NCBI GenBank assembly: GCA_037044905.1
Contig: JBAOKB010000093.1
Coordinates: 775,168-839,167, forward strand
Origin: Hortaea werneckii
Lineage: Eukaryota; Ascomycota; Dothideomycetes; Mycosphaerellales; Teratosphaeriaceae
Direction of reading: 5' to 3'
DNA length: 64,000 bases
Shown: piece after piece, positions 1 through 11,666 of the stretch
How positions within the stretch are numbered: position 1 is the stretch's first letter
How the letters are laid out: each line of letters opens with the position of its first letter
Notes under the pieces: generated by a model
Databases searched by the model: none
Told to the model about the DNA's origin: nothing
What the model saw: the letters and a program-made list of their open reading frames with translations, nothing else
Made by a program: the position numbers and the translations under genes

Positions 1-441
1 AAGTCTCAGTTGTTCACGTCTGAAGATGCTGCAAAGATCTCCAAGGTCGACAAGACTGGTAACGGCCGCTTCGTTGCCCATTTCGCCGACTCCGAAACCA
101 TGAAGGCTGTGCTCGCTCGTAACCCCTCGCAAGAGGCTAGGGACAAGTTCCGTGGCATGAAGATGGTGGAGAACCGTGTATTTAATTCGCGTGGCAACTA
201 TGGCGGTGCAGGCACATGGGGTAGAGGTGGTGCTCAGCGTGGTGGTGCGGCTGAGCGTGGTGGGTACCAGTCAGCCAGTGGCGCGACGACAGGCAGCGAT
301 TCCGAGTCAGGCCGTGGCGGTCGTGGGCGTGGCCGAGGTGGCTTCAGAGGTGACCGTGGCCGTGGCAGGGGTGGCCGCGGCGGTGACAGAGGCGGCAAGG
401 CGGAAGGCGCTCCGGCTGCAGGCAGCGGCGGTGACTCCTAG
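1..441 (+). CDS. RGG-rich RNA-binding protein, C-terminal part
   Basis: The reading frame is open from the first base of the window, so the gene begins to the left and only the last 146 residues are seen. Residues 1 to about 65 are a mixed alpha/beta segment (the stretch GRFVAHFADSETMKAVLA looks like the second half of an RRM-type fold). The rest is a Gly/Arg-rich tail with repeated RGG, RGRG and GGDRGG units, the usual substrate of arginine methyltransferases and a common low-affinity RNA-binding module. It ends at TAG 439-441. I infer an RNA-binding protein of RNP or stress-granule type; I could not assign it to a named family, and the RRM reading is tentative because the N-terminal half is missing. 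Confidence 0.6.
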   Translation, partial: KSQLFTSEDAAKISKVDKTGNGRFVAHFADSETMKAVLARNPSQEARDKFRGMKMVENRVFNSRGNYGGAGTWGRGGAQRGGAAERGGYQSASGATTGSDSESGRGGRGRGRGGFRGDRGRGRGGRGGDRGGKAEGAPAAGSGGDS

Positions 442-1523
442 AAGGATGAATCCAAGAGCTGGCGCAGGGAGACGCCGCGGTCGCCGAACGGGGTGGGCAA
501 TGGAACGACTCGCCAGCACGCTCAGCATCGTGCCGTGGCAACACTGAGGGTCCATGGTCCGCCCAGGGCTACCAGGGGTGGGCAGCAGCGAGGCAAAGAA
601 GGCCAGGAGAACGAGCGCGAGGCCGACAAGTCTGGGGCTGAACAGGTGGAAGCAGACTCCCGCCCTATCCATGCGTAGAGACCTCAGCACTCCTCTCCTG
701 GTGCCGAGTTTGATGACGAAAGGAGAACCCATGTATACCTTTTATCTCGGAAGGTACCTAGGTATGATTATTCGCTTGAGCGGTCGAGGGTTGAACAGAA
801 GGCGGAGCGGAGAAAAAAGAAACCATTGCTTTGTACCGGCTGTTGATTAGAAGGGCAATATACCACGGGTGAAGATTACATGCATGCTTCCTTTTTCTAA
901 TCAGATGGGCTGGATGAGAGCAGAGGAGCAAGTAGAAGAGAAGCTGTCCTTTTTAGTGTGTGTGGTGGTCATAAGATAGTTCAGTAGCGTTTTATTCTGT
1001 GCAATTATATGTGTGCTTCTCATTCTGCCGAAGATGTGGGATCATCGTTTCAGCTGCCTTGTGCGTATGGTCTTTGGTGATAGGGGTGCCTTCGTGTTCG
1101 ATGTTCTACAGTAAAGTCCACATAATAAATGTGATGATGGACCCGATCCTTTCCGGGGTTGCGTGGAGGCTCTGGGGGAGGCTCAAAGCGGCAGGTGCCG
1201 AACGTGTGGGGAGAGCTTGCCAGGAACAGGCGAGGCGGCCGGCGGGCGGGTGAGGCGGCGTGCAGATGACGCTTTGGATCACCAGATGGCGAGTAATCAC
1301 CCGACGGCGTTTGCTTCTGGTTTCTTGCCACTATCAGGCACCCCACCTTAACAACATCATCACGAGAATCACCGCCGACCACGTGCATATTCTGCACCAT
1401 TGACCTACGGCGAGACAAGAGAGTGTATCGCAATACAACAACAACAGCAAGAGCTACGATAAGAGGCGATCACTGCCAGCCACCCGAGCTGTAGCTCTTC
1501 GGAGCGGAAGAAGAAGAGCAAAG
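442..1523. other. Intergenic region with no recognisable gene
   Basis: Contains the 3' flank of the RGG gene and the 5' flank of the NPC1 homologue. Short open frames here are not conserved-looking and overlap on both strands. A TACCTAGGTA palindrome sits at 755-764. Nothing else is seen. Confidence 0.5.
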
Positions 1524-4500
1524 ATGAGGGTGACGAATTGGATCCCAATATGGTCATCACTAGCAGCGACCAGCATCGCAGCATCAGGCCCAGATCTCAC
1601 CACCAAACACGAAGCCGGTCGATGCGCCATCCGCGGCCACTGTGGCAGCCAATCCCTCTTCGGCTCCCAACTCCCCTGTCCGGACAACGGCCTCGCCAAA
1701 GAACCCTCGCCCGCCGTCCGAGACTCCCTCGTCTCCCTCTGCGGTGACCGCTGGGCCGACACCAAAGTCTGCTGCGAGCAGGAACAGATCGAAGCCCTGC
1801 AGTCCAACCTCCAGAAGGCCCAGAATATCATCTCCGCCTGTCCCGCTTGCAAACAGAATTTCTTCGACCTCTTCTGCACTTTTACATGCTCTCCGGACCA
1901 AAGTTTGTTCGTCAACGTCACCGACACGGTGCCCAAGAATGACAAGTTCCTCGTCACCGAGCTGGATCACCTCGTCAGCGACGAGTATGGCGCGGGCTTC
2001 TACGATAGCTGCAAGGATGTCAAGTTCGGTGCCACGGGCGGCAAGGCTATGGATTTCATTGGAGGCGGCGCGAAGAATTATACCCAGCTCTTGAAGTATC
2101 TGGGCGATAAGAAGCCCTTCTTGGGAAGTCCTTTCCAGATCAACTTCCCTCGACCGGACAGTAAGGATTTCGATGGGATGAAGACTGTCCTGGATGATCC
2201 TAAGGCTTGTAATAGTCGGGATGAGCGGTACCGATGCGCGTGCGTGGATTGCGAGGCCGCTTGTCCGAGCTTGCCGGCTGTGGAGCAGAAGAAGGAGTGT
2301 CATGTTGGGCTGCTGCCTTGTCTGAGCTTCGGCGTTATTGTGGTATACGCCATCTTCGTCACGTTGTTGGTTTTGGCGGTCAGCGGTCACGTTGCTGCTG
2401 CTAAACACAGGAAGAGCAAGAACGAGCGTCTGCAATTATTGCAGGATACTGTCCCTGAGGATGAGGAAGATGAGGGCGCCGCTATCACTCGAAGTGGCTT
2501 TGTCGAGCGTCCGACTAAGCATTATTTCTTGAACACTTACTTCGATCGCGCTTTCAGTGGGCTTGCTCGCACATGTGCCAACTTCCCAGCCATTACGATC
2601 GGTTCTTCGATCGTGGTTGTCGGTCTACTGAGTCTTGGCTGGCTACGCTTTGCCGTCGAGACGGATCCCGTCAAGCTCTGGGTCGCACCCGACTCTGACG
2701 CAGCGCAGGAGAAGAACTTCTTCGACACAAACTTTGGCCCTTTCTTCCGTGCCGAGCAAGCTTTCCTCGTGAACGACACGAACCCGACTGGTGAAGCTGG
2801 ACCTGTGTTGAGCTACGAGACGCTACGCTGGTGGTTCGATGTTGAAGATCGCGTTGCAAAGATCAAAACCCCAGAGCATGGATACACTTTTGATGATGTA
2901 TGCTATCAGCCTACAGGAGAGGCGTGCGTGATCCAGAGTGTCTCACAATATTTCCAAGGCGACTTTGACATGCTTGAGCCGGATGATTGGGCGGATCAGA
3001 TCCAGGATTGCGTCGACACGCCTGTGAATTGTCTCCCGGCTTTCGGTCAGCCTCTCGTCATTGAGAGATTACTGGGCGGATACAACTACAGCACCGAGCC
3101 GATTACGAAGGCGCAAGCACTTGTCACAACTTGGGTCGTGAGCAATTACAACCCTGGCGACCCTGAACTGGAGAAGGCCGAGGAGTTTGAGGAGAGCTTG
3201 AAAGAACCTCCTTCTCGATGTGCAAGAAGAAGCTAAAGAGCGTGGCTTGAGACTTTCGTTTAACACGGAGATCAGCCTCGAGCAGGAACTGAACAAGAAT
3301 ACCAACACCGACGCGAAGATCGTCGTCGTCAGCTACATCGTCATGTTCTTCTATGCTTCCCTCGCTCTGGGCAGCACGACCGTCACTACGAGTATGGTTC
3401 TAAGAAACCCGGCTGCGGCCCTCGTGCAGAGCAAGTTCCTCCTCGGCATCGTGGGCATCCTGATCGTGCTCATGTCCGTCGCGGCATCGGTCGGTCTATT
3501 CGCGGCTACCGGCGTCAAGGCTACCCTGATCATTGCAGAGGTCATACCTTTCTTAGTCTTGGCCGTCGGCGTGGACAATATCTTCCTTATCGTCCACGAG
3601 TTCGAACGTGTCAATATCAGCCATGCTGACGAGCCAGTCTCTGAAAGGGTCGCGAGGGCTTTGGGTCGTATGGGTCCTTCGATCCTGCTTTCGGCTACGA
3701 CTGAGACGCTGGCGTTCGCGCTGGGCGCTGCTGTGGGGATGCCTGCGGTTAGGAATTTCGCCGCCTACGCCGCCGGAGCGGTTTTCATCAATGCTGTCCT
3801 TCAGGTTACGATGTTCGTGTCTGTCTTAGCGCTTAACCAGGAGCGAGTGGAGGCAGGTCGCGCCGACTGCATTCCTTGTCTTCAGGTGAAGGGTGGTACT
3901 GATTCGGCTATGCCACATGGATACGGTGGCGCGCCTTTCTCTGGCATGGATGAAGAAGGCTGGCTGAGTCGCTTTATCCGGAAGCACTATGCCCCGACCA
4001 TTCTGGAGAACAAGATGCGAGTCTTCATCATGACCATTTTCCTGGGATTCTTTGCCGCTGGTATAGCATTGTTGCCGGAAGTACCACTGGGTCTGGATCA
4101 GAGAATTGCTATCCCAAGCGATAGCTACCTGATCAACTACTTCAACGATCTATATGATTACTTCGGTGCGGGACCGCCTGTGTACTTTGTTACGAAGGGC
4201 GTGAACGCTACGCAGAGAGTTCATCAGCAGGAACTTTGTGGGAGATTCAGTACGTGTAAAGAGTTCAGCTTGGCGAATGTGCTTGAGCAGGAGCGAAAGC
4301 GGCCAGAGATTAGTTATATCAGCGATGCAACGGCAAGCTGGATCGATGACTACTTTGGCTGGCTGAATCCGGACTTGGACAGCTGCTGCGTTGACGAAGA
4401 TGGCAGTACTTGCTTTGCGGACAGAGACCCGGCCTGGAATGTAAGCATGTACGGCATGCCGGAAGGCCAGGAGTTCGTGGACTACATGGTCAGATGGCTA

Positions 4501-5382
4501 GAGAGCCCCACTACTGCTGAGTGTCCCCTGGCAGGTCAGGCTCCCTACGGCGACGCTGTTGTCGTGAATCGCAACAAGACGTCTACACCTGCGACGCATT
4601 TCAGAACCGCGCACACGCCGCTTCGGAGCCAGGACGATTTCATCCAGGCATACGCTGCAGCGAGACGGATTGCTAAAGGCATCAACGCCGAAAACCCGGG
4701 TCTTGAGGTTTTCCCATACAGCAAGTTCTACATCTTCTTCGACCAGTACGCCACCATTGTCAAGCTCTCTACCGCTCTGGTCGGCGCAGCCCTAGCCTTC
4801 ATCCTCCTCATCAGCAGCACGCTGCTCGGCTCCCTAGCGACCGGGCTCGTCGTCACCGTCACCGTAGCCATGATCGTCGTTGACATCGTCGGCACCATGG
4901 CCCTCGCCGGCGTCTCCCTCAACGCCGTCAGCCTCGTCAACATCGTCATCTGCGTCGGCATCGGCGTCGAGTTCTGCGCCCACATCGCCCGCGCCTTCAC
5001 CCTCCCCGCCCCGTCCATCCTCGACCGCGCCTCCCCCGCCAAATTCGCCCTCAACGCCGACCGCTCCGCCCGCGCCTTCGCCGCCCTCGTCAATGTCGGC
5101 GCCTCCGTCTTCTCCGGCATCACCGTCACCAAACTCCTCGGCGTCTTCGTCTTGGCGTTCACGCGGAGCAAGATCTTCGAAATCTACTACTTCCGTGTCT
5201 GGCTTGCCCTTGTCCTCTGGGCCGCTCTGCACGCTTTGGTCTTCTTGCCTGTCGCCCTCAGCTTTTTCGGTGGTAGGGGTTATGTGGATCCTGAGGGCGA
5301 TGGTGGCCTCGAGCAGGATCTGGCTAGTAGACGGTACAGGGCGCTTTTGCCTGAGGATGACTATGATAGTGATGATTATTAG
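1524..5382 (+). CDS. ncr1: Niemann-Pick C1-related sterol transporter (one-base frameshift)
   Basis: Homologue of NPC1/yeast Ncr1, which moves sterol out of the vacuole/lysosome lumen. Residues 1-20 are a signal peptide. A Cys-rich luminal domain follows (many paired Cys, including a CPACKQNFFDLFCTFTC stretch), then a membrane segment near residue 270-290, a luminal loop, the sterol-sensing domain (about 595-725, YASLALGS start) and a second Patched-like membrane cluster near the C-terminus. The frame is broken once: the reading frame used from ATG 1524 must shift by one base at the AAA at 3201-3203 to continue into the sterol-sensing half. Removing one A from that run gives a 1,285-residue protein of normal length with no other lesion and no intron. 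Family assignment is firm; the frameshift is most simply a homopolymer error. Confidence 0.93.
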
Positions 5383-6320
5383 CGGAGCTCTTGGTCTGAT
5401 TCCCTCGGGATTCCATTTGCGTGTTTGACGGCAGTGGCATTTTCTTAGAGTCTTGTAGTAATCATTTGGTAGCGTTTCTATGCATATTGATATAAATGTC
5501 AACATGACTTTCAAGCGTCAGATAGGCGCGCTCTCAGACTTCTTAGCTGCACGGAAATCTCTTCTCCTTTCCGTTCATGAAAATGTCTGTAGCAAATGGG
5601 TAAGCATAAAGTTCAAAGGCACTGCATGGAGAAGAGAAATAATGGGGAAGACCGGTAATGAAAGACGCTTATACATGGACCGCACATTCGGCGAGGTTTG
5701 TCTGTATTTGTTAAATGCGCAGGATATTTGATTGAGGAAGCGCCATGTTCCTTAGGTCTATGACAATATTTGTTGCAAATGGGTAAACGTTATTTGTATC
5801 CTGCCGTTTTGCGCATTCGGCTGTCAAGTTGTTGGCGCAGTCGAGAGGCAGCGCCATGTTCCGTCAGATTAGCTCGATGTGGGTTACGTCAGAGTAGCGC
5901 GACACGGGTGGCTATGGGAAATACTACATCGTTTTAGATATCGTCTTTGCTCGAGTAGTCGGCGGAGGTGTTCAAGATGGCGGGACATGCTTTAGTGTAG
6001 AGTAAAGGAAGACATGTTCACGGCTGTCGATTGCCATAGCGGTCGCATTCAACACTTCATTATGGATAATCATAGCATATCGCACTCGTTCATCGTCTCT
6101 GGCACAGGATATCCAGGTAAGCAGTGGACTTGCAATGATATACACACAACTTTGAGGAGTCAATTCTAGGGATGAACATCTGTGACTTGTAACCGAGTGT
6201 GGAGAGACATCATATGGAGGTGTATCAATTAAATGATGGTTACAGTATTATTATGTCTACGAGAGGCATTACTTTCAGTATCCCATCACAACATCCTCAG
6301 CAATCAGCCAAACACCCTTC
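5383..6320. other. Intergenic region between convergent genes
   Basis: Lies between the 3' ends of the NPC1 homologue (+) and the GPI-type protein (-). No conserved coding frame is visible. An approximate repeat is present: a block with AAATGGGTAA and GCGCCATGTTCC recurs around 5590-5610/5740-5755 and 5775-5790/5850-5862. Confidence 0.5.
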
Positions 6321-7484
6321 TTAAAGCATGCCAAGGAAGCTGAAGACACCCAGAAGACCGCTGGCGAAACCGCCAATGGCCTGGGGAGCTGCCGCACCAG
6401 TGTAGATGGCGGTGGAGGCTGACGAAGTGCCAGCAGCTACACCAGTGCCGCCGGCAGCGCCAGCTGTGCCGTTACCGCCTGCGGCCGCGCCGCCGCCCAT
6501 CATGCTACCGGTCGGCTGCGCAGCGCCCATACCCGGGGTGGTAGCGCCGTATGCGCCGCCTCCCATGCCGCCAGTTGGCTGAGCAGCGCCCATGCCGTTA
6601 CCCGTTGTCATTGCGCCAGCGCCAGCACCTCCAGCAGTCGCGGTCGCGGGCGTCATCGAGCCAGCGCCGGAAGTGGAGGGGAGCAGAGGACCGAAGGAAA
6701 TGGATGCGCCGCACGGTGGGGCTGGCGCGCTCACGCAGCCCTCTGGAATGTAGTCGCCGAGGTATCCAACGCCCATGCCCGAAGACAGGATCTGGTCTGG
6801 GGTGAAGGCCGGAGTGAGGGACTCGGAGTCCGCGCTGAAGGGCACAGCCTGCGTGTAGGTGTGCAGGAAGGAGCCGTGGATGCCGTGCTCGGCGGACATG
6901 CGCGCCATCAGGTTCGCGACGGCTGGGTGGTAGACGTAGTCGGCGCCGCCGATGAAGGCACCGCAGAGGGTGGCCTCGACCTGGGTTGCGCTCATGATGG
7001 CAGCGGTGACGTTGGGCAGGCCGGGCGGCAGGTTGTAGTCGCAGGATGGCATGCTAGCGCCGACGACCTCGCCGAGCTGCTGGATGGCCTCGAGGCCGAG
7101 CTGAGCCTGCTGCTTCAGGCCGGCGAAGTTGGCGGCGGCGTTGGCGGCCATGGTGTCGCCGTTCATGCCCTCCTGCTGGGCATTCGGAAGGGAAGAGAAG
7201 GCATCAGCGGTAAAGTCGTAGGAGTTGTACCACTTGACCAGCAGGTTCTGGATGGCGTAGGCGTAGGTGAGGGTCTGCGCGTCGGCCGAGGTAGGCTGGA
7301 TCATGTTGTTGTTGCAGACATAGCCGTTAGAGCACTGACCGGAGGCCATGGAGGAGTTGGCCGTGTACATGGGGGAAGCGCTCTTGCTCCAGCTGGTCGG
7401 GCTCGGGTCCTCGTTGTCATAGTCCTGGGCGTGGACGGCAACGGCCGCCATGCCGGAAAGGGCTGCAGCGCGGGCGAAGTGCAT
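6321..7484 (-). CDS. Secreted, probably GPI-anchored surface protein
   Basis: A 387-residue protein when started at ATG 7484; this start, not the upstream in-frame ATG at 7574, gives a clean signal peptide (MHFARAAALSGMAAVAVHA) followed by QDY. Residues about 55-230 are mostly helical with two conserved-looking parts (TLTYAYAIQNLLVKWYNSYD and the AANFAGLKQQAQLGLEAIQQ helix), reminiscent of fungal ferritin-like (Rds1-type) extracellular proteins, but I do not see the metal ligands clearly. Residues about 275-365 are a low-complexity Gly/Ala/Thr/Met region, and the C-terminus is a short hydrophobic tail after a small-residue stretch, typical of a GPI signal. Inferred location: plasma membrane or cell wall. 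The ferritin-like label is a guess. Intronless. Confidence 0.7.
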   Translation of the reverse strand: MHFARAAALSGMAAVAVHAQDYDNEDPSPTSWSKSASPMYTANSSMASGQCSNGYVCNNNMIQPTSADAQTLTYAYAIQNLLVKWYNSYDFTADAFSSLPNAQQEGMNGDTMAANAAANFAGLKQQAQLGLEAIQQLGEVVGASMPSCDYNLPPGLPNVTAAIMSATQVEATLCGAFIGGADYVYHPAVANLMARMSAEHGIHGSFLHTYTQAVPFSADSESLTPAFTPDQILSSGMGVGYLGDYIPEGCVSAPAPPCGASISFGPLLPSTSGAGSMTPATATAGGAGAGAMTTGNGMGAAQPTGGMGGGAYGATTPGMGAAQPTGSMMGGGAAAGGNGTAGAAGGTGVAAGTSSASTAIYTGAAAPQAIGGFASGLLGVFSFLGML

Positions 7485-8807
7485 GATGATGTGAGAAGCG
7501 ACTGTGATACGAGAAGCGACTGGAATGGATAAAGCGATGCATATCTGCAAAACAGGCGGACGGCGAGAGAGCAACTCTTGTACCTACCTCTTCCCGCCTC
7601 CAACACCATGGGGGAACCCCACTTCATTATTGACTATGACAACATGGCCGAGCCAAGTCGACCGTTTCCATCCAGGCAGAATGTCACGGGCGAAAAAGCT
7701 TCGCGGAGAAGCGTATGACCAGGCGCAGCCAGAGGAGTCGAAGAGAGGCACAGGAAGCCAGCGATGCTCCGTCCAAAGGTAAATGTTGTCATTGCCCGCG
7801 CTCTCCCTCGGTCCATGCGGCTCCAGCGGGTCCAATTTGAGTTTTGGGACTGTCAACTAGCGTGCGGGTTGGAAAAGTGTGGGGAATCCATGATGATCGA
7901 ATGGGCTTTAAATTCCAATTCCTTCTTCCCTCTGGGTTGTGCGGGTGTACTCTTCCGATTTGCCGTGACAAGTTCATCGTCTTCTTCTGTCAGAAGCTTT
8001 CTCTTTCTTGGCCCATGCTGAGCTTTGCGCTTCTTTCTGATTTCATTGAGGTTAGGTGTGGATCCAAGGCCTTTTTCTTGTTGGCAATGGCATGAAAACC
8101 TCGCGTCCAATTGAGAAGTAATTCTGCCGGTGTGACGTCCCAGCGGTGAATGTTAAGTTGTCGGGACCGACGGGACCGATAGACCGGACCAAATGGACGA
8201 AGGAGTAAAAGGAATGGTCGTGCACCGACCAGCTAGAAATTCGTCCAACCAGGCCGACATCCGAGTGAATTTGTGACGCACTCGCTGTCTGATTTGTGTC
8301 CGATGAACGAGTCGTGGTTGGTATATCATTATCAAACCATTTCGTTTGGTGTGTGATGGTCTGTTCGATTGAGGATGGTCCGTTCTCATTGCTTTAGTAG
8401 ATCGATCGAATTGAGAGAATTATTTCGCAGTGCTCATTTGAGCGGTAGGTCACTACTGAACGCGGCTTGATCTTTGTGGCGGAGTTCAGTCCGAGAATTA
8501 ATCACGGGTCGACAGAGCGCGCTGGAGGAGATGGCGAAGCCTTGCGTGGGCGACTACTGCTTTGCTTTTTCATTCCTTAGTTTACATTCCCGTATTATCG
8601 CTCCCTTTCGCTTCAATAGTGACATGCTGGCTTTTCCGAACGAACTGCTAGACAAGATGGTCAATGGATAGACCTGCAATTCTTCTTGTGAGATGAGACT
8701 AACGCCCTCAGTCTACTTCATAGAGAGGAGCTTATCGATTACACCGCCGAGGCTCTCCAATACTTCTACAATCCTCCCTTTTCTGGGGTACCGTCAGGAA
8801 TCATCAT
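7485..8807. other. Intergenic region, promoter of the GPI-type protein
   Basis: 1.3 kb between two minus-strand genes. Short open frames on both strands overlap and show no domain or codon bias. The stretch 8150-8460 is richer in ATCGA/TCGAT-like words. No gene is supported. Confidence 0.45.
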
Positions 8808-11073
8808 CTACACTAAATCATTATGTAAAACATTCGGCCACCGCTGTCCCTCCGACAGATTCTGATACGGCTGCGCCGAGAAATCATCCCCCACTTCCAT
8901 CGGCAGGCTTTCGAAGTCGCTCATGATGTTCTCCCAGTCGAGCCAGGAATTCGCGTCGCCTGCTGGTGGTCCAGCGCAAGCAGCAGCAGCACCAGCAGTC
9001 ATTAGAGGATGGTTCGCAAAATTGAAGTCGGTCGATGCGGTCATGGCGTTGAAGTCCATGGGCGTAGTGATCATCATGGGGTCTAGCGGCGCTGGACTCT
9101 CCGGGAATTGAGGAAGGGAGTTCTGGAAGGATGGAGGGTTGTAGAAGGGTGGGAGTGATGAGCTGTTGAGGTCTGCTGGAGAGGGCTGAGTCTGCTTCGC
9201 AACAGGCTGTGGACTTCGTTGTCCAGCATCGCGGAACGAGCGGGCTTTCTTATAGAGCTTTTCGATCGGCCGCCAGAGCATCCCGTTCCGCGTGTCGGCT
9301 ACGTGCATGCTATGCCGCGTGTACGACTTATCCACGACGGACCAGGCTTCTGCGGCTAGTGGTGCGCCTCGGATGGAGCAGAGACCGGCTAGAGCGACGG
9401 CCAGTGGATGCCATTGAACCCATACGAGCCACCTCCACCTTTCCGCCTCGGGATCTTCGTAGATCTTTTCGTTCTCCCGGAGAGCATCTACAGCTATGCG
9501 GAGGACGTAAGGACTATCTATCCGCGGTGGTACGCTCGAAACATGCCGCTGCATAGGCCGCACGGCTCGGAGTACCATGCCAGCGGACATTGACTTGGCT
9601 ATTGCCGAGATAAGGCGATGAAAAGGTATTGACATGTCGCAGTGCTTGACATATTTCTCATGGACCTGCTTGCCAAAGCTTTGGGCAATTTCTAGCCTGA
9701 GTTGCCATGTGTCTCCGGAAGGTTTGATTTCTGGCGTGTTGAGGCGCTGTGTGACGCCAGTGGCTTCCGATGCTAGCAAGGCGAATGCCATATCGGTAAG
9801 CTTGTTCTCGTGATGCGGTATAGCAGTGGAAGCCTCATCAAACTCGGAATCATTCACGTTGTTTGGACGAGGCGTGGTATGACTACCACCTGTGATGATG
9901 GGTTCTGTGGCTCTGTCCATGGCAGTGAAAATGTCTAGGAAGCGAATGGCATACCATGCTCGTCGTCGCAGCTCTGTCTCGAAAGGTGTTCGCCCGGGAA
10001 AGTTCGTGATGCAAATCCATTGCTCGAGCTATGCGAACTACTAGAGCTGTCATTGTCCATGCTCTCCTTGAGACATCCGATATGCGTGAAGCGATCTATG
10101 AAAAGTCAGCGATAGCGTAAGGTGATGGCGACGGGATGCAACTCACAAGTGTTGTCACGAAGGCTTGAAGTACAGCAAGGTCTGAAGTGTTCATGACGTC
10201 CGCCTGAGCCAGCAAAACGTCTACTATTCGCCGATACTGCTGCATCAAAGTCGCCCTCGTCTGATGAAACCTCACCTGACACTCGTTGTCGCTGATTGTG
10301 TTGACTGCTGAAAACCACAAGGACGCCTTGACTGCTCGATTGGGTAGCGAGCTTGGATCCTGACCAAGGTACGGCATCCCTCTCTCTACAAATCTTCGCA
10401 GAGTGGGAATGTGGAACACTTTGAACATTGGCGCAACATTCTCGATGAATGTTCCATAGAGTATCGCCTGCATCTGCGGTGACGGTTCCTCTAATGCTCC
10501 CGGCATGACATAGATGGATGTGGGTGGACAGATGATGAAGTCGTACTCGTTAGCTGAAGGTGTAGCATTCAGACCATTGCTGGAGGTGGTTGGCGAGGTC
10601 GGCTCAGGCTCGTCATCGCCCTGGTCCTCTTCCAGTGCATCCCTAAGCGCCTGTACTTCTGTAGTGAGTGAAGACCAGAATGTGCTCCCCATGTATTTGC
10701 CGACGGTCGGTGAAGCGATACTGTCTGGATCGCTCGGAGCTTGCTGGGGCATGTTGGAGGATTCACCGGCAGGGGTGTAGTCTTCGGGCCCAGGGCTTCC
10801 GCTGGCCATTCCCACCTCACCACTCAAGCTTTCCACCAGACCCTCGAGCTTGCTGATGCGACTGCGCAGCTCCGAGTCCACCGCGCGTTTCCCTACATGT
10901 CGTGTCCGTGGTTTCCGCGTGCTGGGGACGCATTGCAGAGAAGAGCGAGTGCATTGGCCGCAAGGGAAAGACCGGTCACACTTGATCTTCTTGCGCTGAC
11001 ATGCCTGGCAGGCCAGGCGTATGTGTTGATGATCTTCTGATCCGGATGGCGTATGGCCTGCTGATGTGGCCAT
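8808..11073 (-). CDS. Zn(II)2Cys6 transcription factor with fungal-specific middle domain (one-base frameshift)
   Basis: Two exons: 10147-11073 and 8808-10095, with a 51 nt GT-AG intron at 10096-10146. The zinc cluster is complete: Cys 22, 25, 32, 38, 41 and 48. A short coiled coil (SELRSRISKLEGLVESL) follows, as expected for a dimeric regulator. The fungal-specific middle domain straddles the intron and continues through RRAWTMTALVVRIARAMDLH. Just after this the frame shifts by one base in a TTT run (about 9999-10001) to reach TPFETELRRRAWYAIRFLD, the next conserved block of the same domain. With that base removed the protein is 737 residues, normal for the family. Nuclear; target genes unknown. 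No biosynthetic cluster surrounds it, so a pathway cannot be inferred. Confidence 0.87.
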
Positions 11074-11666
11074 GTCCGCTGTAGCCTACGCGCGTTCCTT
11101 CCTGTCCTGATAGTCTGGAGAGGCTTGACTGGACACTTCCAACTTCTGGCCGTGAGGTTGGTGATCATGGAGTCCCTCCTGGCCAGATGCAATGCTTGAG
11201 TACCTACTGAAGATGATATTGAGTCATTTTACGACGGCAGGGTCAAGCCTCCGAAGTGTAATATGTACCCTAGGGTATAAGGAGTGATTATCAAACCAAA
11301 GGATGCGAGTAGTGGCGATCTTGGGCGAAGCGAGCGGCATCGGCATCTTCAAGCGTGATGACACCGACGGCCGTTTTGCCTCAGGCACGACATCGCGTTG
11401 TTTGAGGTGACGGGAGGTGCCCGCTCCAGCTGCAGCTTGTCAATGCATTCAGGTTGGCGCTTCGATGAATGGCGAGAATGGAACAATGAGAGCAGGTGGC
11501 ACATTGGATGTTTGTTGGCTATTTCAGGTCCTTCATGTCTATCAAATTAATCACTCGTACATACACAACTACCTCGTATAGTGCTACCTGCCTACCTTAG
11601 CCTATAGTACCTACCGGTACCCAGGTAGGTAGTAGACACTGCTGTGCTGTAGTCTACAGAGTAAGC
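11074..11666. promoter_or_regulatory. Divergent promoter region with TACCTACC/GGTAGGTA repeats
   Basis: Separates the divergent Zn2Cys6 regulator (-) and the C3HC gene (+). The stretch 11584-11632 holds several copies of CTACCT/AGGTAG in both orientations, including an inverted pair around a central CCGG-TACC, ending about 35 bases before the C3HC start codon. Similar TACCTAGGTA palindromes occur at 755-764 and 50727-50736. Regulatory role is inferred. Confidence 0.4.

Noticed and set aside
1584..2435. 283-codon minus-strand open frame
   Set aside because: Fully antisense to the Cys-rich luminal domain of NPC1, which is clearly the coding strand.
3190..3240. Intron or programmed +1 frameshift in NPC1
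   Set aside because: Conserved residues continue directly across the site with a one-base offset and no GT-AG pair fits; a homopolymer error is simpler, as many similar cases occur in the window.
4834..5514. 226-codon minus-strand open frame with many Glu/Asp
   Set aside because: It is antisense to the conserved membrane domain of the NPC1 homologue; the GC-rich third positions there keep other frames open.
6861..7532. 223-codon plus-strand frame rich in Gly and Val
   Set aside because: Antisense of the GPI-type protein, which has a signal peptide and GPI tail.
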